Shown here piece by piece: positions 11,201 through 23,200 of a stretch of 64,000 bases of DNA (position 1 is its first letter; each line of letters opens with the position of its first letter). Source of the DNA: Euclidia mi (taxonomy: Eukaryota; Arthropoda; Insecta; Lepidoptera; Erebidae); the NCBI GenBank assembly GCA_944739405.2, contig OX123205.2:38832475-38896474 (forward strand). The letters run 5' to 3'. Under the pieces are notes generated by a model that had not been told where the DNA came from, made no database searches, and worked only from the letters and a program-made list of their open reading frames with translations. The position numbers and the translations under genes are program-made.

Positions 11201-14200
11201 TTGATCCATCAATACGCTCTTTGACCCTGTTTCTAATAAGTCACCTCTTTCTCGCCTTTTTAAACCGTCTGCCCATTTTTCATTTACCAATCTTCCTTAT
11301 ACTGTAGCATGGTGAAAATCATTGCAGGGGATGTAAACGTTCAGTGTCTTAAAAAATATTGGACAAGTGCGAGTCGGACTCGCGCACGAAGGGTTCTGTA
11401 CCATCGTCTATAAAAGAAATTCACGTTCGTTGCATGTATACTTAAATACTTTTTAAGTTTCTACTTGTTTATTAAGATTGAGTAACGAGTTGCTTAAAAA
11501 TTACGTTTGTTGTATGGGAGCCCCCCTTTATTATTTTCTTTTTTTAAATTATTTATTTTGAAAGGTAATATACAACTACATATTCTTTGAAAATTTATAT
11601 ATGATTTATATTATGATATCCTTAAGATCAGTAGATTACTTATAAAAGTGGATTTAGTAACTTACAAATTTTATTAAAGTTTCAAACACAACATTTTCTT
11701 GTGGACATTGCTGTGAATGTGGCTGAATTCCAGTAGAATGCAAAATTGGTCGAGTAAAATGGGTAGGCGAAGAGTGTGAGAATCAGAGTCCAATTAGTCG
11801 ATGAAAGAAGGATCGTCAACATCACAAGCTGGGTCGTCATAAAAATAACAAGAAATAAGAAACACATCTACATCATCCATCATATCAGCCAAACGACGTC
11901 CACTGCTGGACATAGGCCTCCCCCAAGGACATAGGCCATCATACATCAACACAAAAGAAAATAAAGGGAGATTTTTAAATTTTCAAAAAGCTTATATGTC
12001 AAATTTGACACACATGTTTGACAGCTGCTTATCGTTCAAAAATTAGGAAATTAAGAAACATTAACATTCGTTTAACATTTAAATGTTGTTTTCAAAGTAA
12101 AAATTGTTATTTAGAGATATTTTTATGGGTAACAATTTTAAGACTTTTATTAGATTTAGAAATAAATATTATAAAAATAATTAAACTTGAAAATAATTAA
12201 ACGTGACAATAAGTGATTATATAAAAAGTGAGTCTACTGTCATCTAGCGCTTATCTTATGTAATTAGATGAGGTTCTATTCAACTATGTTAGTGTTATAA
12301 AACCAAGTTTATTGCGATAAATTGTTTCGTTTATGGTTTACGTTTTATTTGTTTTTTGATCGTTCAATCTGGTTATAGTATATCATCTATTGCGTTGAGT
12401 TCAATGCCGATAATAATTGTAACATAATCATGAAGTAAGTTTAAGTTTCTGGTAGTAAAGTTCAAAAATAATATTAACTAAAGAAGTTTTTTTATCCAAC
12501 AATAATGTTTCAGTCCAAGTGAGACACGTCCCTCTCACCCATCGTCGGCTCAGGTTGAAACTCTGGTAGAGTTTATGGAAAGAAACCTTGGCATGGCGAA
12601 GGGTTTCTTGAGAACTCAAAATGCCAGAGAGCGAAGTCGACGCCAGTGGGAGGAACTAGCCGTGCGCCTAAATAGTATAAGTGGCACCATCAAAACATAC
12701 AAACAGTGGATTAAGGTTAACTGTCCTTTTTTTACGTGTTAGAAACATTTAACATTCCTTATAGCAAACCACTTAAAATGTGGATGAAGTGGAGCTATCA
12801 GAGCTTGAAAATAGAATTGTAGCTTCTATGTGGTGATGAAAGCTTTTCAACAGAAGATGCACATTTGGGCATACAGCCACTTCCAGTAAGAAATTTAGAA
12901 ATGCAATAGGTAAGTAAGTAGTACTGGAAGCACTCTGCAAGGTTTGCTGTCGTAATTTGTAGCTCTCATTGTTTTTTTTTGGTAGATTATACCTTTTTGT
13001 AATGTAAAGTGAATTTTTATTATATTTTTTTTACTAAATTCACCTACCTGTTTCAGGAAAATGATACTCCGTCTCCATCACATGAAGTGCAACAAATACA
13101 AGATGCTGATACTGACAATGTAAGATGTTTAAGTTTAATTCATAGTTGCATTAATGATATACTCTTATCTAGATATATTTTATCCCAAAAGGAAGATATG
13201 GAGTAACATTTTATCCAATTTACTTTTCAGGATTTCAACCTGATTGAGGATAGTCAAGAACACACTCGTAATTACAGACCACCAGATCGTGCAATTTCGA
13301 GAAAACTGTTTGCTTCCTCATCCAGCTCAACTTTTGGAACTTCATTTTTGATATAAATGACAACGAAAAGCTGCTTTTTATTTAAGAGTTCTTATTAACG
13401 CATGTAGTAATAGGTATTCTCTTTTCAGCATCACGTCACACGTCTTTAATTGCTGCTCTTCCACCATCACAATGGCGTACGGAATTCTCTACCACCACCG
13501 AGGGATTCCTGAGGATGCAAAAACAGCAGCTGGAGATACAAAAATTAAATACACAGATCTTGCAGTCCTTTCTGGAGAGGAGTGCAGGGAAAGATAAAGT
13601 TTTTGCTGAAGCTGTGGCTGCAGTTGGGGAAGGGCTGCAAGCATTGGCAGAAGCCAAGAATAGAGATAGGGTGTAGCAATATAAGTCGCGTTTTAGTTTT
13701 TAAAGTAAGATTTTTCAGTCGGGTTTTATTTATATTTAAATTAAACACTTTTACGAATACTAGCGCAGTTTTATTGAAAGACACGCCTCACACACCAGAG
13801 AATACATACAGTAAACGACACTACCGGTCAATTAATTATGTGAACTCCAAATCCTATTTACTACGTTTCGCCTACGTAATTGTCCTAGAGCTAAATCGGC
13901 GTTAGATGGCAAATCCCTAGTTTACCTCCTTTGAACTTCAGCAATTGTTTGGAGCTCTTCTAGTCGAAATTGTGAATGCCGCATTCCTGCGCGATTGCAC
14001 ATATTATGCAAAACACAACATGCAATAACTATTTTTGCAACTACGTTTGGATGATAGTTGAACACTCTGTGTTCAGCAACAAGCACCTAAATCATCCTTT
14101 TAGGAAGCCAATTGCTTTTTCTACTAAATTACGATCAGTTAAATGACGGTCATCAGGTCTGAGGGATTATCTTCAGCACCACTAATTGGTGTCATAATGT

Positions 14201-17200
14201 AGGCGCGCTGAGCAAATCCTGAATCACCTGAAAAAATCATATAACTATGTAGTTTTTATACCTAGTAATTAGGCTTATCTTCTGTTGTCAGTGACTCAGC
14301 TTTCGGGGCTGCTCGGGGGTGGCAGTGTCATTTGCAAGCGCGTAATTACGGGGAAACCCGCTCTGGGTCACGACCCGCGATGGCGAAACCGGTGCCGCAC
14401 CGCTGTACACCCCTAGCCACTCGCACCGGTGTTGCCCTTTGGCTACCTTTCTGGCAGACTTCGTTTACCATGGTGGCTATTTAGAGAGGGCCCATCTAGT
14501 GAGTTGGCGAGTCACCGTCTGCCCCTTTTCGACGTACTATAAGAGTACGTAGGGCAGACGCCGTTGTTCATCCATAGTTTTCATATTCACTTATCCATTG
14601 AACCCCCATCACAATAGCCCAGAGTAATTAATTTCCATACAAGTAGCAATAATCCTACACCTGCTGCGGCTAATCCGGCTGTACTTTATAGTGCAGTTAT
14701 GGAGGCTCCTCAGTAGGTGTCCCATCACATTCTATATTAAAATTCTCAAAGGGCCTCTGCGCGTTGGACCTATGTCTCCATGTACGCCTGCCAAAGGTCC
14801 GTGTACTTTTTTAACAACATTATGTTAGAAAGGTACGCGTGCTTTCGTTATCGCTTAAGTAAGTAGGCACTTATTCACTTTAAAACTTTAAAACTTTATA
14901 TAAATACTATCTAACTATAATTTCTTCTATTTTCACTCGTAAAATAGATACTTTTAATTTGACTCTTTAAATCGGGTTCGAGTGCGAAGTGAGCGTCGAA
15001 GTGACGGGGAACTACCACTATAGAATGCCCCTTTTCCATATTTCCTTACTTTATCTGTCAAAATTCCGAGGTCAATTTAGTTCAACTCGCAATCACGCTC
15101 GCAAGAGTAGCGCTAGTGTAGATTCGAATTATCAACGGAGATTTTCGAATGCCAATCAAGAAACTCACAGCGGATTCAGATTCGAAGTTTGTAAGAAGTC
15201 ATACAGAATCACACAACGAATCACACAACACTCTGTGTGATCCTGTAAGACTTCTTTCTAAACTTCGAATCTGAATCCGCTGTGAGTTTCTTGTGGTTCG
15301 AGTGCGAAGTGAGCGTCGAAGTGATGGGGGAAATACCACTATAGAATGTCCCTTTTTACGTCATCTCATACTTTATCTGTCAAAGTTCCGAGGTCAATTT
15401 AGTTCAACTCGCAAACACGCTCGCAAGAGTAGCGCTAGTGTAGATTCGAATTATAAACCGAGGTTTTCGAATGCAAATCAAGAAACTCACAGCGGATTCA
15501 GATTCGAAATTTTGAATGATATCTTACAGAATCACACTGCTGGGATTCAAGGCGGAAGAGTCTTAGATGCAACTGAGATAACGCGATTTGATGACTGCTG
15601 TTCATGGCCTTCTTTTCAGTATTTGAAAGGTTAAGCCAGGTACACTGTACATGGGTGGAGTGACATACTGCCATTCTAGTACTTACTCATTGGGTACTTT
15701 ATAATTTTTGAGACACATAAGTACTATGTCGTGTGGTTGACGGCATAGAATACAAGTGTCACCACCCCCTATCTCCCCGTGGGTGTCGTAAGAGGCGACT
15801 AAGGGATAACACGATGCAAATACCATCTTTGCGTAGAGACGGAAAACTCGACATCAAACCCTATACGACTGCCACGTTGGTCTCGCGGCATAAATGTGCG
15901 CGTGGGATCTGGAGGTCCTGGGTTCGATTCCTGGGTCGGGCAGTGTTATTGGGTTTTTCTGTCACGAAATTCTCAGTAGCAGCACGGAGTCTGGAAATGT
16001 GCCCGGTACGGCAATAGCCTCGCCCCTTATTACGTGGGACTAAAGTATATCTGGCGAAAACTGGGTGTAGAAATACACCTCTGCATACCCCTTCGGGGAT
16101 AAAAGGCGAGTCGATATGTATGTATGTGTACATAAGTACTAATGTTTATGAAACGGGTCCCAGTGTACTTAATGTGTAACATTCGCAGCAGCAATATACT
16201 AAACAATGTAATTTTCTTATTTCCAGTACTAGCATGGGCCATTCTTCCTCTGGACTTCAGAATAACCATCGGCACGTACCTGTTCAGACCCTGGCGTCTG
16301 TTAACCATGGTCTACTCTATCATATTTATTATATTTGCCAGCATTATGGCTTTTGGGCCAGAAAGTCCAAAGTACCTGGTGTCCCAAGAGAGGTATGAAG
16401 AAGCGTTGAAAGTGTTACAAGCTATGTATGCGGGCAATAAAGGAAAGAGGCCCGAAGATTACCCAGTAAGTTTATTTTTCCAACTTCTCCAGTATATTGC
16501 GGATTAAATGTGGGTTCCAAGACAGTTTAACTTTTCCCAGGACGTGCTGAGTGTCAAAACTCGATGTCTTCTATGGTCAGTGCTGCTAATGTTTGACAAA
16601 CAGTTCAAACTACTTTTGTAAATAATCTAAATGGTTAAAGCAAAACCAGAATTAACGTGTTTGAATCAAACCGTTGACACCTCATATCTCTTATTATGCA
16701 TGGTAGGTATACTACTGATATTATTATAAGCATCTATTTTCCAGATAAAAAAGCTGATAGTGCCACCAAACACGAGGGAAAAGGGCGGTTTCGTGACATC
16801 GCTCAAAGTACAAACAATACCGTTGTTGAGGTGGACCTACTTGAAGTGGATACTCCTCAACGGCTTTCTACTTGTCGGGATATATTCTGTGTAAGTACAT
16901 TTCTACAGACTCACGCCTGTATTCCCGAAGGGGTAGACAGAGGTGTAATATTACACCCACATTTCGCCATGAATTTTTAGGTCCCACGTAATAAGGGGCA
17001 AGCCTATTGCCGTTACCGGGCACATCACCAGACTCCGTGCTGCTACTGAGAATACGGAATAACCCAGAAACACATTTACCCGACCTGGGAATCGAACCCG
17101 GGGCCTCCGATCAGCAGGCGCATACGCAATCCACTGGACCACAGAGGGAGTAAATACAAACATCCATAGAATCACGCCTGTTTCCCAAAGGGGTAGGAAG

Positions 17201-20200
17201 AGACTAAGGGTCAGTAAATAATAGTAGATTGTATGACAAGGGAGCAAAATAGTATTTTTACGGCGAGGGCGCTACTTTGAATCACGAGCGAAGCAAAGGA
17301 TTCTAGAATAGAATGCCGAGCGTAGCGAGGGATTCTAACGTAGAATCCTGAGCCCAGCGAGTGATTCAAAGTACATTGCCCGAGGGAAAAATAATTTGCT
17401 CTCGAGTCATATACTCTACTTTTCATCCCCTTTCTATGAGAAAATAAATAATTTTCTGTTCGTGGGTAATAATTTTTGAACGTCATTGTTAGCTTTGTAG
17501 TTATTGTTTCAGGAGTTAAAGCATTCACTTTCATAACTCGACGCAGAACTCATTATTTTTGCAAAATTCAATAAAGTATATAGGGTAAACAGTATAATTA
17601 TTGGCACCCTAAGCGGTTTCTACTACTAAGTAACAAATTCTCAGGAAAGTACAAATTCAATAATATTTTCTAATGGTTTTGTTGGAATTGTGTTTACATG
17701 GGCATTAATAAAAATAAAACATCGTATTTAATAAAGCCGTTTTATTAGCATAAAAATGTGCTCAAACTTATTTCTTAAGAAAAGTACAATCATTGGCATC
17801 CTGGTATAGTTATTGGCAGTACCCAAAAGGTACAATCATTGGCACTGTTGGCCTAAGGCCGTGATACCCAGACAGTCTTAAGACTTGATATCAGGATCTT
17901 TATACATGTATTCAGTGTATTCTACGTATATTTATGAATGTTTATGTAACCTTCTAATATTTCTAACATGAGTCTATATTTGAGAGAAGTTTAGTTCATT
18001 TACCACGTTTTATATCTTTCTTTCGGCATATTTTTCTAATGTAGCTAATTTTGTCTCTTAGATACATTTTAGCAAATGAGCCCTGTTTCAGTTTCTCACA
18101 AGCATTTTGTTCGTAATATTTTTGTCTATACTAAGTTCTTTGTTTTCAGCGATATCTGTCCTGATTTCTGAGTACTTTGTAGAGAAAGTTCGCTATCTCT
18201 GTACGACCGTACCATAGTAAGTTGGGTGTAAATGCGAAGAAATATACAATGTAAAGTTGTTTGTATGCGAATTTGACGCAAAACAAACAAAAATCTGAAT
18301 AAAATATGATTCTAAAATGTGCCAATGACTATGTTGGTGAACAATTTTTAAGTATAGTCATTGGCACTATCGAAAAAGACGATCCATCTATTTAATAGCG
18401 CGCAAAACTAACGTTTATTAAGCTTTAATGAAGATAACAGATACAAATAAATAGGTAGTTTTGTGTAAAATTAATTAAAAATATATTTTTTCGCTTCGGA
18501 AAGTAACTACCTAACCTAAACATTTCATTAATTTTTTAGGCAATTTTCCTAACATTTTTTTAAAATAGTTGTTAAAGAAAAATGGTTCATAGTTAAGATT
18601 TAAATATTTGTTCTGTGTATAAAAAAAGGTTAATCCTGCTTATGAATGTATTTCTGTGACATAATAATATTAGATTTTTCTAATATTCAGGATAATTCAG
18701 CAGAGTGCCAATCATTGGGGGGGTTCCAACATTACTATAGTTTACCCTACCTACTGATTACGAGTACAGAGACGTAATTCGCGGCGCGCGCTTTTTTTTT
18801 TGTTAGCGCAGGACACGCCCGTACAGCCAATACCGTAATACGTACCTACCAGCCAGTTATTCATACAATTTGTGTTCGATTTCTATGTGTGATATACGTT
18901 CCAAATTCAAATCACTTTGCCGCCCCCACAGATTTAACAAACAAGAACCAGATGTAGCGCATTCGTCCAACTAACGGCCCTGTCACGACCTTGCCGCTCT
19001 GAGCGGCGGCTTAGCGCGGGGCGGCTAGCGGCAAGATCAAATGTATGAAGACGTTCGAAGCACGCCACGAGCCGCCGCGCACAGCGATAACGCGCGCGTT
19101 TTTTTTGGCGCGAATGTCTGTGCGGCGAGCGGCGCGGCGGGCGGTGCGGCGAGCGGCGGGAACAAATGTACTGCGACCGAGTCCGACGCCACGACTTCGA
19201 GCGGCACAGACAGCGTTACGCGAGGGACGAACTAGGCGGTTAAACTATTTGTTAAATATTTTGTGGCGGTAATGAATACGGAGACATTTAAAGTCGAAAT
19301 TTTAAAACGGTCGCGTGTATGGATAGCAACACATCCGCTGTATAAATACAAAAATGTTAATAAAACATTGCGAGATGTAATAAAACAATGTTTTACAGAA
19401 TGTAATGGTAGGTTTTAATATAAATCGCAAACATTAAAACATTGTGTAATGTACCTACATATGTACCTATTTAGGTACAGACAGACACAGCTACTATGAA
19501 AGTTAAAAGGTGATTTACCTACCTACTTAACGTAATCTACGTTGTGTAGGTACCTATTCAACGCCTCATTAATTGCGACTATGCATTATTCCTTTGATAT
19601 AAAATACTTGTAAGAAATAAAGATCCAATGTCGACAATTTTGTAGGTATACCGTATAGTTACACAAAGATATTTTGGTTATCGCCATATTTATGGGTAAC
19701 TCCGTCGGCCCAAATACGTCCACATTTGCCGCTGCGTTTACCGCTGCTGTAGGGTCGTGGCGTGCACGACGCTCTGCCGCGCCGCCCGCCGCGACGCGCG
19801 CCGCTTAGACCGATCTCGTGAACAGGCCCTAAGTGAGGCACGTTGACAGCTATGTGTGCGTGACATTTGGCGACTGGCACTGTACGGACACGCGCGTCTA
19901 TGTGTGTGTAAAGTTGCCAGATTATGAATAATCTCCCACTATTTTATATATAGTTTTTGCAAACGAATATAAAAATATTACATTGGTAATATTTTATATT
20001 CGTTTGCGGTTTTGAAGAATTTACCATGGATTTAATTAATGCTTTTAAGCATTACATATGCTGTTGTGAAAATTATTCAAATTAAAGATACCATTAAAGT
20101 ATGCTTTTATAAATACATTTCTTAAATGTAGGTACCGAGTTAAGTTTTAACTAATTTTATTCGTAAATTGAGAAATAAATAGATTATGTTTTGTGATTCA

Positions 20201-23200
20201 TAGCCTCGATCCAGAAGAAATACTTATATAATACCAACTACATATATTTACGAATACCAATCATGAGGTTCAGATCGGCGACTATGTTGTTTATTTTTTG
20301 TTTAGAAATTCTCAGTATAGTATCTGAAAATGTTTGGTTAATTGCAATAGGCTTGCGTCCTAAATATTAATTAGCTAAAAACATTTTGTCATGCACACAA
20401 CAAATTATGAAAATTATGATTCATATCATAAATCATAACCAAAAAAAAATGCAACTAAAATAAATAATGGCTGCAATCAATAATTTCTGTTTCTGTACGT
20501 AATGTACACACGGCGCCAAGTCAAGCTAACAGTTGCAGTACGATTTTGATACTTATTCCCTACTCCATAAGAACGGTATAAAGATTTATTCTGTGACAAA
20601 GGTCAAAGTGTATAGTATATGGGGATCGAACTCAAAACAATGTATTGTATACTAATGGAAATTCTATTACCATATTTATAAGAAAAAAGATAATCTACAA
20701 TATACTTTTACAATACGTTAATGTATTTTTCATTAACATGACAATAATTATTACCTACATAATCACTTCACAAAACGGTGTCGACGTAAACTGGCAACAC
20801 TTACATATTTTCTGCAGAAATACGAATTTTATCGAAATAATATTATAAAACAGGCAAATAATCCATAGTTATCTGTAAAAATATATTCCATCTTCCCGTT
20901 TTTGCTTTTGGAAACAACTTTAACAATATTTAAAAACGCAAGACGGCATTTTATGAATTTAAAAGCTGGATTGGTCGTGGCGTGTGAACTGTGCGATGCG
21001 TCGCAGCGCACTGAGCCGAGTTTGTATTCGCTTTTCAATTTTGTATTTGCTTTAGTGGCCTCACGCAAGTGTTTCGCGCGCTCTGTCTGCCTTTTATTCT
21101 GTTGTCTTAGGCCGCCCCGCTAAAAAGCTCTGAATAGAAAAGAGCTATTTTGCTCCCGCTCAAAAGAGGAACAAAGCGACACTTTTCGAATAGAAGGGAT
21201 GAAAAGTAAATTTTATGATATGTGGAGGAATAAGGTGTGGTGTTCAACCTCTGCAATAAAGTCAACGTAAAATTCAATGTTATCTTTCGTTTGTTGCAAA
21301 CCAACGCGACACAAAAAACGAATGTGTTCGATCTTGAATTCGTGTAGCGCGGACAACGTCTCGCTACAAAGTGCGCCCGCTACAAATGTTTCCTCGGTGT
21401 GCGTGCTCACGAACAAATATATGGGGGCGTTAAATGTGAGCGTTTCAAATGTGGCGCTACAATTATCGAGTTACAAATGTATGCCTGGTGTGCGGCCTGA
21501 CTTAGTGGTAGGTACATGGATCCGGACATCGAGCTCCATGGCGTGCCATTTGAGAAGAATAATTATATCTAGCAGTGGACTATATAACGGGTTGATTTTG
21601 ATAATTATGATGAAGTGGTCAGTTTTTCTAGCTACCCAAATCAATATCGTTTCTCGCATCGCCAAGAAGGTAATCCTTCTATTTAGAACTTCTGTAATCC
21701 ATTTCGTATCAAAATCGACTTTTCCAAGTACAAGTTTCCCTGGGACTTCACGAGTGTCAAAACTCTTTGTTTCTTATGGGCACTACTGCTGAACCTGTAT
21801 CAATAAGATACAGTAGTGGGAGTTAGAGGAGGGCTAGTATTGAAAATATAGAACAACGCGCAGGGGCAGATTTCCCTATAGGCCGAGTAGGCCCGGGCCT
21901 AGGGTGGCAAAACTTAAGGGTCGGCCAAATTTGTTAATTTTTTTTTCTTAAGTTGTTGCATACGCGACTACGTGTAAAAACTCAAAAATGTTGAATTAGT
22001 ACCTGAAATCAGTAAATGATTGAAATAATAGGCTTGTGTCCTAAAATGTACTTAGCGATTGATTCGTTCCTTTATTAGATGTTAAACTGAAATACTTACC
22101 TGATTTTTTATTCAAAAGTCGATCAGCAACATTACTAATTACGGCTTTTTAAAAACCTTTATGAATTTGACACGAAAACGCTGTAAACCATCACGGCGGT
22201 TGAATGATATCACAAAGTGCAAAACAAAACAAACCGTGAATGAAGTCTGGTCTGATGTACCCACTTTTATTTTGTTATATTTGATTTGACAGGTAGAAAG
22301 TTTGACGTGCTAGTAGTATTTACTACTAAAACGTCAACAACATGAATGGCGGACGGACTGTTAGACGTAATGCTCTCTGATTGGTGTTCACTGTCGCAAG
22401 AATAAATACATTATTTTTAGTTTTAGAATCCTAAAAATAACATTAATCTTACCTTTTTATAATAAATAATAAACTTTATTTATATCTTAAAATCATAATG
22501 AATCTATAGATACTACAATCAAACCGATTTATTCTTAGTGGACACAAGCCTATTAAAACATTTACTGACTATCGGTTTTATTTTCAGTTTAATTTAATAT
22601 CTATAGTTTATTTAATTTTTCATGCTTTACAGTATCTACGTAGGAGGGCTGCAATCTTTCGTAGGCCTAGGGCAGCCAATGTAACAAATCCGCCCCTGAC
22701 AACACGAAATAAAGATTAATTCACAAGTGATGCTATGTCGCTTTTTTTTCAGATTAAACGGTCTATATTTGTGGGTGCCAGATGTACTCAACAGGGTTTT
22801 GACAGTCGGTCCAGTGGGGAAAACTGCTTGTCAAGTGATTCATGATAGACTTAACCAGGTAAGTAAAAAAATGCGTAAAGCGGTCAAACAACTTATTAAC
22901 ATAATAGGAGGCCTAGAACAAACAGAAACCTAATGCAAATTAAGTTCCAATTTTGAATTTTCATGAAAGATAAAACGTAACCGGTGGTGAAACTGAGCTA
23001 TGATAAAAAAAAAACAATATTTAAGTATTTGCGTATAAATAAGTTCAAATTGATAAGTAGTTTGTAAGAGGTTGCCAGCAACTGGGAACGCCATAATCCT
23101 GGTCCACGGGACATGGGCGAATTTCAATAATTTCTGTCAAACACTTGCCCACCACCCATAAATAAATTATTTTCAAGCCAAAAGTACAAATACAGTCAAA

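Larger units (their letters stand above)
10076..14240 (+). mobile_element. PIF/Harbinger-type element, copy 2, decayed, with nested insertion
   Basis: It follows copy 1 from the left end (10076 matching 3979) through the Myb/SANT exons to the minus-strand nuclease remnant at 13846-14160. Relative to copy 1 it carries an extra block at about 10503-12335, which includes a P-element-like transposase fragment. It has lost the 5' half of exon 3 and all of exon 5, and has stops in the nuclease. The boundaries are approximate. Confidence 0.6.

Noticed and set aside
15293..15634. 113-aa ORF similar to the 83-aa ORF at 14989-15240
   Set aside because: The similarity comes from the 217-bp direct repeat itself, not from a conserved protein.
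16696..16980. 94-aa ORF overlapping a transporter exon
   Set aside because: It reads a different frame from the phase-supported exon 16745-16890 and runs into a SINE.
19041..19272. Ala/Arg-rich ORFs of 64-75 aa
   Set aside because: Compositional effect of the CG-rich arm; no conserved motif.
21277..21792. 171-aa plus-strand ORF, with a 67-aa ORF on the other strand
   Set aside because: No recognisable domain, both strands equally open, and located inside a transporter intron with repeated short words.
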